Source: Rivularia sp034931125 (lineage in GTDB: Bacteria; Cyanobacteriota; Cyanobacteriia; Cyanobacteriales; Nostocaceae). From it: a DNA stretch of 64,000 bases. Every line of letters starts with the position of its first letter. Position 1 is the first letter of the stretch. Positions 34,887-43,239 of the stretch are shown here, piece after piece. The notes below the pieces were generated by a model, which worked only from the letters and a program-made list of their open reading frames with translations, was not told where the DNA came from and ran no database searches. The position numbers and the translations under genes were made by a program. Location: assembly GCF_034931125.1 (NCBI RefSeq), contig NZ_JAYGHM010000039.1, positions 8,821 through 72,820 of the forward strand. Reading direction: 5' to 3'.

Positions 34887-36350
34887 ATGGCTCTAACAAT
34901 ATATAATACCCTGACTCGCTGTAAAGAAACCTTTCAACCTTTAGAACCAGCAAAGGTCAAAATGTACTGCTGTGGTGTCACGGTGTATGATTATTGTCAC
35001 TTGGGTCATGCAAGGTCTTATATTGTTTGGGATATAGTGCGACGTTATTTAGAATTTAGCAGTTATCAAGTGCGTTACGTGCAGAATTTTACTGACATTG
35101 ATGATAAAATTATCAATCGCGCTAATGCTCAGAATATATCAATGGAAAAGGTTTCCCAAAAATATATTCAAGCCTATTTTGAAGATATTCGTCGCTTAAA
35201 TGTGATCGATGCATCTGATTATCCTTGTGTAACTGAAAATATAGCTGCAATTCATCAGTTTATTGCCGAATTAGAACGAAAAAACTATGCTTATGCGGTA
35301 GATGGAAATGTTTATTATAAAATAGAAAACTTCCTTGAATACGGTAAACTTTCCGGTAAGCATTTAGAAGATATGCAAGCTGGGGCAAGTGGTAGAGTCA
35401 ATTTAGAAGACTTATCTGGGAATAAGAAACACAAACCGTCTGATTTTGCCTTATGGAAAGCAGCAAAATCGGGGGAACCTGCTTGGGATTCACCTTGGGG
35501 AATGGGAAGACCGGGATGGCATATTGAATGTTCGGCAATGATTCACGCTCTTTTGGGAGAAACCATTGATATTCATGGTGGTGGTGGTGATTTGGTATTT
35601 CCCCATCATGAAAATGAAATTGCTCAGTCAGAGGTAGTTACAGGAAAACCACTTGCTAATTACTGGATGCACAACGGTATGGTAACGGTGAATGGTGAAA
35701 AAATGTCCAAGTCTCTGGGTAATTTTACGACGATTCGAGAACTACTTGAGCGACCTATTGACCCAATGGTTATAAGGTTATTTGTATTGCAAGCGCATTA
35801 TCGCAAGCCTTTAGACTTTACAGAAGATGCTATTTTTTCCGCTGAAAATGCTTGGGAAACTCTCAAAACTGGTTTGCTATTTGGCTACCAATATGGAGAA
35901 AAATTGGCATGGAAAGAAACAAATCTAAATCCACAATCTGAATTACAAAATTCTCAGATCGGCAGCTTTCAGATGGCAATGGATGATGATTTTAATACAC
36001 CTGGAGGTTTAGCTGTGTTATTTGAACTTGCCAAAGAACTGCGTCGAGAAGCTAACTTACTAACTCATCAAGGTGAAACTGCAAGTTCCTCAAATCGGAT
36101 CGTGCAAATATGGCAGACTTTAGTAAAATTAGCCCAGGTTTTTGGATTAGAAATTTTATCTACAGCAGAAACTAAAAACGAGTACCCTATCTTAGGTGAC
36201 GCAGAAATTACAACTTTAATTCAGCAGCGACAAGATGCACGTCAAAATCGTAACTTCGCTTTATCCGATTCAATTCGCGATCGCTTACAATCTGTGGGAA
36301 TACATTTAATTGATCAACCGAATGGGGAAACTCGCTGGTATCGAGAGTAA
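34887..36350 (+). CDS. cysS: cysteinyl-tRNA synthetase, zinc-regulated paralogue
   Basis: 487 aa, full length. It charges tRNA-Cys. The class I HIGH motif is HLGHARSY and KMSKS is at GEKMSKSLGNF. The catalytic zinc ligands Cys (MYCCGVTVYD), Cys (WHIECSAM), His and Glu (FPHHENEIAQ) are all kept. Zinc recognises the cysteine thiol in this enzyme and cannot simply be dropped, so a paralogue that competes better for zinc or receives it from a chaperone makes sense. Last gene of the thrS run. Confidence 0.9.
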   Translation: MALTIYNTLTRCKETFQPLEPAKVKMYCCGVTVYDYCHLGHARSYIVWDIVRRYLEFSSYQVRYVQNFTDIDDKIINRANAQNISMEKVSQKYIQAYFEDIRRLNVIDASDYPCVTENIAAIHQFIAELERKNYAYAVDGNVYYKIENFLEYGKLSGKHLEDMQAGASGRVNLEDLSGNKKHKPSDFALWKAAKSGEPAWDSPWGMGRPGWHIECSAMIHALLGETIDIHGGGGDLVFPHHENEIAQSEVVTGKPLANYWMHNGMVTVNGEKMSKSLGNFTTIRELLERPIDPMVIRLFVLQAHYRKPLDFTEDAIFSAENAWETLKTGLLFGYQYGEKLAWKETNLNPQSELQNSQIGSFQMAMDDDFNTPGGLAVLFELAKELRREANLLTHQGETASSSNRIVQIWQTLVKLAQVFGLEILSTAETKNEYPILGDAEITTLIQQRQDARQNRNFALSDSIRDRLQSVGIHLIDQPNGETRWYRE

Positions 36351-36404
36351 TAGTGTTATCAGTCCGATAAAAATTACTTCCTTCTCATTCCCAAATTACC
36401 TAAA

Positions 36405-36417
36405 AACGATTATCATT
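36405..36417. promoter_or_regulatory. Zur-type operator upstream of the divergent NTPase gene
   Basis: AACGA-TTA-TCATT, identical to the first box before hemB, 43 bp before ATG 36461. It starts a separate unit of NTPase plus metallophosphatases. Confidence 0.75.
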
Positions 36418-36460
36418 CACATATTAGTTGCCCTTAAGGTTTACAAATTTCCATGAATCT

Positions 36461-37237
36461 ATGACTGTACCTTTAATTAACGTTGTAGCTGGTCCTGCGG
36501 GTTCGGGAAAGACTGCTTGGATTCATCAGCAAATTCAAGATACAACTGTCGAAGATGAAAATATCATTTATTTCAGTCCCGGTACTAGTAGTGTTTTTAT
36601 AGATAAAAACCGAATTGCAGCCGATTTTCCTCAAATCCAAGTTTTCAGTAACACTCAAGAAGTTGATTTACTCAAGCGAATATCCGAAGCTAAAGCGGTT
36701 TATATAGAGTTGGGCTTTTATTTACACTTGAGCAGTTTATCGGCAATATTAAATAATTTACCTTGCCATGCTGTAGCTGTTTTACCTCTCGATCTCCAAG
36801 ATTCTGAATATCATGCTTGGGCTGATGAAATAATTTCAGGAGTTGGAACTCACACTGATTCATCTAAACATCTGTGGAGAGTTGCAACTGATACTCAAGT
36901 TATTGATGAAGATAGTTTGGCAGAGTTTTGGTACGAACTAATTCATGGTGCTTATGGTCATGTTACCCGCGCTAAGGCAATTTTTGATGTTAATGATGGT
37001 AGAAGTATTTACTGTGATTTTGTTGCAGATGTACCCCAAGCAGATTTTTTGGAATTAAATTTACCCCGTCATTTGGAAGGTAGACCACAACGTTTTAGCG
37101 GTATTGAAGTGGTAGGAGAAAATTTGCATGAAGATGCGCTCAAGCAAACTTTATCTGATTGTTTTTTATCTGATTCATTAATTAAGCAATACCAGCAACA
37201 AGTTAAACAGATGTTATTAGAAGGTATGGAAGTATGA
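36461..37237 (+). CDS. divergent COG0523-like P-loop NTPase lacking CxCC
   Basis: About 258 aa from ATG 36461 (an upstream in-frame start at 36428 overlaps the leader). Walker A GPAGSGKT (11-18). The CICC metal motif and the ETTGxADP segment are missing, and no NKxD is evident. The C-terminal part (VTRAKAIFDVNDGRSIYCDF, then RHLEGRPQRFSGIEVVGENL) looks like a CobW_C domain. So it resembles COG0523 at both ends with a diverged middle. It overlaps the next gene by ATGA, a sign of translational coupling with the phosphatase. Confidence 0.7.
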   Translation: MTVPLINVVAGPAGSGKTAWIHQQIQDTTVEDENIIYFSPGTSSVFIDKNRIAADFPQIQVFSNTQEVDLLKRISEAKAVYIELGFYLHLSSLSAILNNLPCHAVAVLPLDLQDSEYHAWADEIISGVGTHTDSSKHLWRVATDTQVIDEDSLAEFWYELIHGAYGHVTRAKAIFDVNDGRSIYCDFVADVPQADFLELNLPRHLEGRPQRFSGIEVVGENLHEDALKQTLSDCFLSDSLIKQYQQQVKQMLLEGMEV

Positions 37238-38043
37238 AAATAGCAGTTATGTCATGCATTCACGGCAATATTGAAGCTTTGGACGCAGTTTTATTAGATA
37301 TAGACCGATACAAAGCTGAAAAAATCTTTTGTTTGGGGGATTTAGTTGGATATGGTCCTTATCCTAATGAGGTAGTTGAAAAAATTCGTTCTCTAAACAT
37401 TCCTACCTGCGGTGGTTGTTGGGATGAAGATATCGTCGAAGGTTTAAACGCTTGCGATTGTAGTTATCCTTCCTTAATAGCAGAAAAACGCGGTATTGTT
37501 GCTCATGAGTGGACTAATAAACAGATAAAACCAGAAAATCGCGATTTTTTAGCTCAATTACCTCATATTATTCAAGAAAATAACTTAGCTTTCGTTCACG
37601 GTAGTCCCCACAGCAACCACGAATATTTATTACCAGAACTCGATGCATTTATAGCCTGGGAACGAGTAATTTCATCAGGTGCAGACGTGCTTTTTTGCGG
37701 TCATACTCATGCTCCTTATTACCGTAATTTGGATTCCGGTCAATTAAAAGTTCGAGTTGAAAGCAAAAATTTATCAGCAGAAAAAAGCTTTACTGCTCCA
37801 CTAAAAAAGATTATTAATGTCGGTTCGGTGGGAGAACCAAGGCATGGGCGACCCAATGCGACATATGTAATTTATGATACTGATATCCAGAAAGTGATAT
37901 TGCGAGAAGTTACTTATGATTATCAAAAAACCTGTACCGCAATTATTGAGAAAGGCTTACCACCTATTTTTGCATGGCGTTTAGCGCGAGGTATAGAGTT
38001 TGCAGAACGTGCAGATGATCCAACTCATGTTTGTACTCGGTAA
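37234..38043 (+). CDS. calcineurin-like metallophosphatase (YfcE/ApaH-type)
   Basis: 269 aa. Metal-binding motifs in order: SCIHGN (D replaced by Cys at the usual SDxHGN), LGDLVGYGP, the GCWDED site where GNCD/GNHD is usual, HGSPH and GHTHAP, plus NVGSVGEPR. The family hydrolyses phosphoesters using two metals. The first aspartate is changed (MSCIHGN) and the Asn of GNHD is changed, so activity or metal preference may differ. Four-base overlap with the NTPase gene. Confidence 0.75.
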   Translation: MKIAVMSCIHGNIEALDAVLLDIDRYKAEKIFCLGDLVGYGPYPNEVVEKIRSLNIPTCGGCWDEDIVEGLNACDCSYPSLIAEKRGIVAHEWTNKQIKPENRDFLAQLPHIIQENNLAFVHGSPHSNHEYLLPELDAFIAWERVISSGADVLFCGHTHAPYYRNLDSGQLKVRVESKNLSAEKSFTAPLKKIINVGSVGEPRHGRPNATYVIYDTDIQKVILREVTYDYQKTCTAIIEKGLPPIFAWRLARGIEFAERADDPTHVCTR

Positions 38044-38443
38044 CTGAGAAACATAATTCTTCACTCCTTAATCCAAAATTATGATCAAGTGGGCAATTTT
38101 AAGCGGTATTGAAGGTAACTTGGCAGCTTATGACGCAGTGATGGCGGATATTAAACGTCAAAGTCGTTATGTAGAGGCTATATATATTCTAGGGGACGCG
38201 ATCGGACCAACTCCGGAATCTGAAAAGCTGGTAGAACGTTTGCTTAAACCAGAGTTTGGATTATCACCATTAATTTGTAAGGGATGGTGGGAGGAGCAAT
38301 GTTTGATATTGCATGGTTTGGCTGGGACTTCGGAACCTACCGATTTATTGCAAAAATATGGTGGTGAGATAGTAGAATTACTGTGGAAGAATGTTTCGCG
38401 TCAAACTGTAGAGTGGATACGAAATCTTGATTTTGGTTTCTTT

Positions 38444-38454
38444 GAATTAGATTC
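38444..38454. repeat. IS4 target-site duplication, left copy
   Basis: GAATTAGATTC, repeated exactly at 40244-40254. Eleven bases is in the usual range for IS4. Confidence 0.9.
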
Positions 38455-40243
38455 GAATGGCACTAAGAAAAGCTACAAGCTATAGAAAATAAGCGCTATA
38501 GCTTTTAAAGCAATTTAACAATGGAAGGAATCGAAAGAAGGTTGTCACGAATAAGTTGGCAAAGCACGGCTCTGTATGACGCTTTGAGGGTGTTGTCAGA
38601 AAAAGCGGCGCAACTGGGGAACCGCTACGCTGATTTGGCGGTACCAGGTAGGGGCATAGAGATTTTGCGTTGGTAGTGTCAAATAGTCGTGCCCCACCTG
38701 GCACTCCGCTATCGCCGTCAAATCTTCCCCAGTTGCTGGATCACTCGTGGGGGCAAGAAAAATTCGTTGTAAGTAGAAAAAGCTTACTCGCTCATGAAAT
38801 ACTTTAGTTGAAACAAGTAAGCAAATCTAACTATTACTACTGTGACACTGCGAGTAAAAATCCTCAAGGATAAATTTAATCAAAGTTTAGGATTACCTTT
38901 TAAAGAACTGTTACCATCTTCCATAATTGAACAAGCTATTGAGGAGTTAAAAATAAAATATAAGAAACGATTATTTGACCCATTTATAACACTATGGGCG
39001 TTTTTATCTCAAGTTTTAGATACTGATAAAAGTTGCCATAATACCGTGAGTAAAATAATTGCTTATTTGACAGGAGAAGGGGTAGAAATTCCTTCAACTG
39101 ATACGAGTGCTTACTGTCAAGCACGGTCAAGATTATCAGAAAAGCTACTAGAAAAACTTTTTAGTCAGGCTGCAAAAAAATTAGAAGAGAAAGTAACAAC
39201 AGAATCTTTATGGTGTGGTCGAAATGTCAAAGTAATAGACGGCTCAACTGTTTCCATGCCTGACACTGCACAGAACCAAAAAGAATATCCTCAGCCTAAA
39301 ACTCAAAAGCCTGAATGTGGATTTCCAATTGCTAAAATTGGTGTGTTATTTAGTTTAGCGACAGGTGCTGCTGTTGCTTTAGTCATTGATGTTCTCAATA
39401 CCCATGATATCAAACTTGCTCGCCAACTTTATCAGTTTCTTCAACCTTTAGATATCCTTTTAGGAGATAGAGCTTTTTGTGCTTACGCCGATTTATTTGC
39501 TATCAAAAAACTTGATTGTGATTCTGTCTTTCGTAAGCATCAAAGTCGTAAAATATCTATGAATAAAGGTAAAATTATAGGAGATTGTGACAAATTAGTT
39601 ACTTGGTATAAACCTAAAAAATGTCCCAAAGGATTAAGCAAAGATGAATTTGATGCTCTTCCCCAAACCATAACTGTGCGCGAAATTTATTACTACATTT
39701 TTATCCCTGGTTTTCGTACAGAAAGAGTCAGTTTAATCACTACTTTATTAGATAAAAGAACTTATTCAACTTTAGAAATTATTGGACTTTACAGTAAACG
39801 TTGGGATGTAGAACTAGATTTAAGACATCTTAAAACCACTTTAGGAATGGATGTTTTGCGATGCAAAACCCCTTCTATGGTACGCAAAGAAATTTATGTT
39901 CATTTACTTGCTTACAATTTACTTCGTAGTTTGATGTGGTCTTCAGGTACTATTTACGGTACTCCTCCGTTGCGCTTGTCATTGCAAGGTACTCGCCATC
40001 ATTTCAATAACTTTATTCCCCAATTGTTAGTTGGCTCTACCCAAAAACGTCTTCAAATTTATTCTACTCTACTTAAAATTATTGCTCACAAAGCTGTTCC
40101 TGAACGCCCAGGGCGTTGTGAACCACGAGTCCGTAAACGTCGTCCAAAAGCTTATCCCTTAATGACCAAACCACGACATGAATTACGCACTAAATTGCAA
40201 ACAGCTTAAACCACAAGTGTTTCGGCTTTTCTTAGTGCCATTC
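38455..40243 (+). mobile_element. IS4-family insertion sequence, complete, 1789 bp
   Basis: Inverted repeats GAATGGCACTAAGAAAAGC at both ends (perfect over 19 bp), 11-bp direct duplication, one intact transposase gene. The intact ends and duplication show a recent insertion. The 38486-38841 part upstream of the transposase has no gene; it is the IS leader. Confidence 0.92.
38842..40209 (+). CDS. IS4-family transposase
   Basis: 455 aa from GTG 38842. DDE-type core: VKVIDGSTVSMPDTAQN (first Asp), LLGDRAFCAY (second Asp) and the YREK-like motif IIGLYSKRWDVELDLRHLKT (Glu). The C-terminal part (RKEIYVHLLAYNLLRSLMW) is characteristic of IS4. No frameshift. It lies within matched terminal repeats, so the element should be able to move. 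Confidence 0.9.
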   Translation: MTLRVKILKDKFNQSLGLPFKELLPSSIIEQAIEELKIKYKKRLFDPFITLWAFLSQVLDTDKSCHNTVSKIIAYLTGEGVEIPSTDTSAYCQARSRLSEKLLEKLFSQAAKKLEEKVTTESLWCGRNVKVIDGSTVSMPDTAQNQKEYPQPKTQKPECGFPIAKIGVLFSLATGAAVALVIDVLNTHDIKLARQLYQFLQPLDILLGDRAFCAYADLFAIKKLDCDSVFRKHQSRKISMNKGKIIGDCDKLVTWYKPKKCPKGLSKDEFDALPQTITVREIYYYIFIPGFRTERVSLITTLLDKRTYSTLEIIGLYSKRWDVELDLRHLKTTLGMDVLRCKTPSMVRKEIYVHLLAYNLLRSLMWSSGTIYGTPPLRLSLQGTRHHFNNFIPQLLVGSTQKRLQIYSTLLKIIAHKAVPERPGRCEPRVRKRRPKAYPLMTKPRHELRTKLQTA

Positions 40244-40626
40244 GAATTAGATTCTTTGTTAATTCACGGGACTACGGTATCCGTAGATGAAGCGTTAACT
40301 CCAGAAACTTCTCCAGTCATAATTTTAGACCGGGTAGCTCGGATGCAAGCGAATAATTTATTTTGCGGTCGTTCCGGTCTAACTTTTCAATATCATTTAG
40401 AAGCCGGTTCGATTAATACGGGAATAACTACTCTTGATAATCAAACACCAAATCAAACCATCAATATTACTCCACGTATGGTAGTAGGTGTGGGAAATGT
40501 AGGCAGAAAACCAGGGGAAGCAAGTTACACTCTCTATAATCCTAATACCAATCAAGTAGAATTTAAAACTGTCAGCTATGGGATAAGCAAGGGTTTTGGG
40601 GTGAAAAAAATAACTGCTGCTTCTAA

Positions 40627-40734
40627 CTAATCACCTTTTCCCAAATAACAATGACAATCAGGCTTTTCAATTAAGGACTCCATCAAGGTATTGAGTGCGA
40701 CTGCGGCTAATATACCGCCGCCGATAGTGCCAAT
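40627..40734 (-). CDS. possible small hydrophobic peptide
   Basis: A minus-strand frame reads NIGTIGGGILAAVALNTLME, then SLIEKPDCHCYLGKGD and TAG at 40627. It has the codon quality and glycine-rich membrane helix of a real small protein, right behind the winged-helix gene, with AAGGAG overlapping that gene's stop. The only start is ATT (40734), and the frame reads open a few codons further up. It could be a rare-start gene or the relic of one. It slightly overlaps the split phosphatase gene on the other strand. Confidence 0.35.
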   Translation of the reverse strand: MGTIGGGILAAVALNTLMESLIEKPDCHCYLGKGD

Positions 40735-40741
40735 GTTTGTT

Positions 40742-41698
40742 TTACTCCTTCTTGGGATATCGCTGCATCATCTCCTCACAACGTACAGCCTCCCCGTCTG
40801 GCGTATAAACTACCCCGGACGACATCGCGATCGCAATCCTTTCCTTCCTCGCCCATTCAAACCAAGTTTTCAGATCGTCCGTAACAGAATTTTTCGGCTT
40901 CTCCCCATTTTTACAAGTAGCTATGAACAAACCCGTGGGATTATCGCACCACCCTTCATGAATCGCTTCTTTGACACGGGCAATTGCACTATTTACATTA
41001 TCCCAATATTTCTTGATTACCCCCAAACAAGGGTCTGGATTAATTCGCAATCGCTTCAACTCAGCACAAACCTCTTTTATCTCTCGCTTCACAGACTTTT
41101 CTGAAGTTGTAATGACTTTGACTTGCGGCTGAGGAAGTTGGTCAACACCAGAGTCTGTGTTTTGATTCGAGTCACTTTCTTCCAATTTCTCATCGTAGCG
41201 AGGTATTTGGGTTTCTTCTTCTGGTTCATCAACTTTATCTTCCTCAACAGCAGTGTTATTGTTTTCAGAAAACTTTAAGTAAGTTTTAGATGTTGGCGGA
41301 TTATTCGCACATTCACCTGAAATATCTGGCACATCTACATCAATTATTTCGCATCGATTAAACTCTATGGTTTCTGAAATATTTTGCAGATTTAATCTAT
41401 ATTCCGATGCGGTGTCTTTAGGGAAACGATGAGATGGTTTATCTTCTACAAGTCCATCAAATATCAACTCCTTCATGTGTTTGCTGATTGTTTCTCGACA
41501 GTAGCCCAAAATATCAGCCAGCTTCTCAAAAGTGATTCTGATCCAAGAGTTGCCGTAATAGTGCTTTCCATCAAACCACGACAGTATTGCAGCTTTGCAT
41601 TTCTGACGACGGTTGAATGTGGCGAGAAACTCTTTGAGGATGTTGATTGGGGGATTAATTTCTCCCAATGTTGCGGAAGTAAAACTAGTCATTTTCAA
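40742..41698 (-). CDS. winged-helix, replication-initiator-like protein
   Basis: 318 aa. Residues about 40-110 (CKAAILSWFDGKHYYGNSWI, LADILGYCRETISKHMKEL, DGLVEDKPSHRF) form a winged helix with a helix-turn-helix core. The middle is acidic linker. The C-terminal domain (FIATCKNGEKPKNSVTDDLK) resembles the C-terminal parts of plasmid or phage replication proteins. It overlaps the DinD-like gene by 14 bp and is its downstream partner. A replication-initiator or regulator role is inferred from domain order. Confidence 0.5.
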   Translation of the reverse strand: MKMTSFTSATLGEINPPINILKEFLATFNRRQKCKAAILSWFDGKHYYGNSWIRITFEKLADILGYCRETISKHMKELIFDGLVEDKPSHRFPKDTASEYRLNLQNISETIEFNRCEIIDVDVPDISGECANNPPTSKTYLKFSENNNTAVEEDKVDEPEEETQIPRYDEKLEESDSNQNTDSGVDQLPQPQVKVITTSEKSVKREIKEVCAELKRLRINPDPCLGVIKKYWDNVNSAIARVKEAIHEGWCDNPTGLFIATCKNGEKPKNSVTDDLKTWFEWARKERIAIAMSSGVVYTPDGEAVRCEEMMQRYPKKE

Positions 41699-42473
41699 CT
41701 CCTTCTTCCCTTAATAGCTTTAACGCCTCAAGCCGCAAAGCTTCGAGCCTTTGTTTTTCTTGGGATGATACCTCGACCACAGCAGTTTTTAATTCATCTC
41801 TCTGCTTCTGTTTGAATTGCTCTGTGAGTTCTTGTAAAGGCACCTCAGTACGGTAATCAGGTCTAAATCCACGGCGACGATGCAGAAAACGGAAGTGACG
41901 TTTATCTTGCAGGGGCAGTTTGTTCCATACGGACGCATCCCACCCTGGTGGAATGTAGTTTACTTTTGAAGCTGGGAGTAAATTTTGTATTTGGGATTGG
42001 AGTAATCGTATAACTTGATCTTGTTTCTCAATTATCTGATTGTGCAGATCAAGTTTTTCAAGGATCGACGCAACTAGCTCATGGTTTTGTGATGCTAGCT
42101 CTGCCTCACGAGTAAGGAATGCAAAATAGCTTTGGGCTGCTGCTATTTCTGGCTTACGTGGGTCGCCATTCATCGCCGTAATGTAGCAGGCATATCTAGA
42201 TAGCTTATAATCTTTGAGCGTTTCTCGAAATGCCTGAGAGTCCCCAATTTGCGCCATTTGGACGACGTTGGTAAAATGGTAGGATATATTTACTCCGGAA
42301 TTATGAGCGCTAAAAATTGCTCTTTCTACAGTATCCTTAATTCTTTTCCAAGTTCGATATCCCATAGACGCTAGTAAATCTGTCGCCAACCAGTATTCGG
42401 TTCCTAATTCATCAATTTTTTTTAATTGGTCAAATGGGCTGGTATTGCCATCATTTACGGTAATCGAATTCAT
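41685..42473 (-). CDS. DinD/BRO-N-type protein
   Basis: 262 aa. Residues 15-130 show FDQLKKIDELGTEYWLATDL, GYRTWKRIKDTVERAIFSAH, ISYHFTNVVQMAQIGDSQAF and DYKLSRYACYITAMNGDPRK, then PEIAAAQSYFAFLTRE. This is the DNA-damage-inducible protein D (BRO-N) signature. The C-terminal half has a coiled coil (NHELVASILEKLDLHNQIIE) and a basic tail. DinD of E. coli inhibits RecA filaments; whether this one does is unknown. Start ATG 42473. Confidence 0.75.
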   Translation of the reverse strand: MNSITVNDGNTSPFDQLKKIDELGTEYWLATDLLASMGYRTWKRIKDTVERAIFSAHNSGVNISYHFTNVVQMAQIGDSQAFRETLKDYKLSRYACYITAMNGDPRKPEIAAAQSYFAFLTREAELASQNHELVASILEKLDLHNQIIEKQDQVIRLLQSQIQNLLPASKVNYIPPGWDASVWNKLPLQDKRHFRFLHRRRGFRPDYRTEVPLQELTEQFKQKQRDELKTAVVEVSSQEKQRLEALRLEALKLLREEGVEND

Positions 42474-42781
42474 AATTCCTCCCTTACAAACGCATTAGAA
42501 AGTAGGGCGACGCTGCTAGTACAAGTCACCCCGTCAGGAAAGCTGGTTACTTTCATGATTAATGCCCGATTACCCCCACAGTTATTTGATGTGCGGAAGC
42601 AATAAATAGATTATCTATACATAGTATATGCAATATAATAACTGGTCAAGGCTGTGCATAAAATTGTATATACAGACCTGTTATGCAAAATCCCCCGATT
42701 CATCATCAGGGGATTCAGAATTAACTTTTAAAGTTTTACGAACGCGATTGCGCCATTGCCTGAGAAACAGAAGTTCGCCTC
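42474..42781. other. non-coding gap with hairpin and operator-like palindrome
   Basis: I see no gene. It contains the palindrome CTATACATAG at 42615-42624 and a hairpin AATCCCC/GGGGATT at about 42689-42713. Confidence 0.5.
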
Positions 42782-42991
42782 TCAGGCTGCTAATTCCCCC
42801 AGGACTTGCTCAACTTTTACTAATCTTTTCTCCAGTTCTTCAATCTTCTGAGATTCGTTCTTGTAAGGGGTTGCTAAATATTGCTTCATATATTCAATTA
42901 ATAATTCTGTAGCAGAAGCATTATGTTCTCTTGCTTTCTTGATGAAAGCTTCCTTTAACCCATCATCAATTCGGATGTTCAATTGACCCAT
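42782..42991 (-). CDS. ribbon-helix-helix protein with C-terminal coiled coil
   Basis: 69 aa. MGQLNIRIDDGLKEAFIKKA is an RHH beta-strand plus first helix; NASATELLIEYMKQYLA is the second. KIEELEKRLVKVEQVL is a short coiled coil for multimerisation. It begins 24 bp from the palindrome AGTCTATACATAGACT (43012-43027), the likely operator. Such proteins serve as plasmid copy-control or partition regulators. Confidence 0.7.
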   Translation of the reverse strand: MGQLNIRIDDGLKEAFIKKAREHNASATELLIEYMKQYLATPYKNESQKIEELEKRLVKVEQVLGELAA

Positions 42992-43011
42992 AGCATTTCC
43001 TATACTTTATC

Positions 43012-43027
43012 AGTCTATACATAGACT
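43012..43027. promoter_or_regulatory. palindrome at the RHH promoter
   Basis: AGTCTA-TACA-TAGACT; its core CTATACATAG recurs at 42615-42624 on the other side of the RHH gene, and a relaxed version (CTATGCA...CTATAC) follows at about 43043-43060. Likely operator for the RHH protein. Confidence 0.5.
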
Positions 43028-43239
43028 AGCTTTGTTTTTATGTCTATGCAATGCCTATACTTACTTATTAGAGGATAAGCAAGGCTTTTACTTCATTCTG
43101 TATATACAAAATCTAAAAATGTATTGACAATAAGCTAGCATATGTATATGCTTTATATATACAAATACTCATGCAATCGCGATCTCGCCTGGTAAGCAAA
43201 AGCGATTGCACGAGCAACCTTTTTACAGGAACTAGTATT

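Larger units (their letters stand above)
38081..40630 (+). pseudogene. second metallophosphatase-like gene, split by IS4
   Basis: Left piece 38081-38454 (IKWAILSGIEGNLAAYDAVM, ILGDAIGPTP, GWWEEQCLIL) and right piece 40255-40630 (LLIHGTTVSVDEALTPETSP, ANNLFCGRSGLTFQYHL). Removing 38455-40254 (the IS plus one 11-bp duplication) restores one frame of 249 codons across FFELDSLLIHGT. It parallels the preceding phosphatase (LSGIEGN for SCIHGN, GWWEEQ for GCWDED, LLIHGTT for HGSPH), but with more metal ligands lost. It starts 38 bp after it, so was the third gene of the unit. Confidence 0.8.

Noticed and set aside
15950..36417. Reading the operators as iron Fur boxes
   Set aside because: Sequence alone does not separate Fur from Zur sites, but the controlled genes (znuABC, COG0523, hemB/thrS/folE/cysS paralogues) are zinc genes, while the iron-type ABC genes at 12655-14499 lack such a box.
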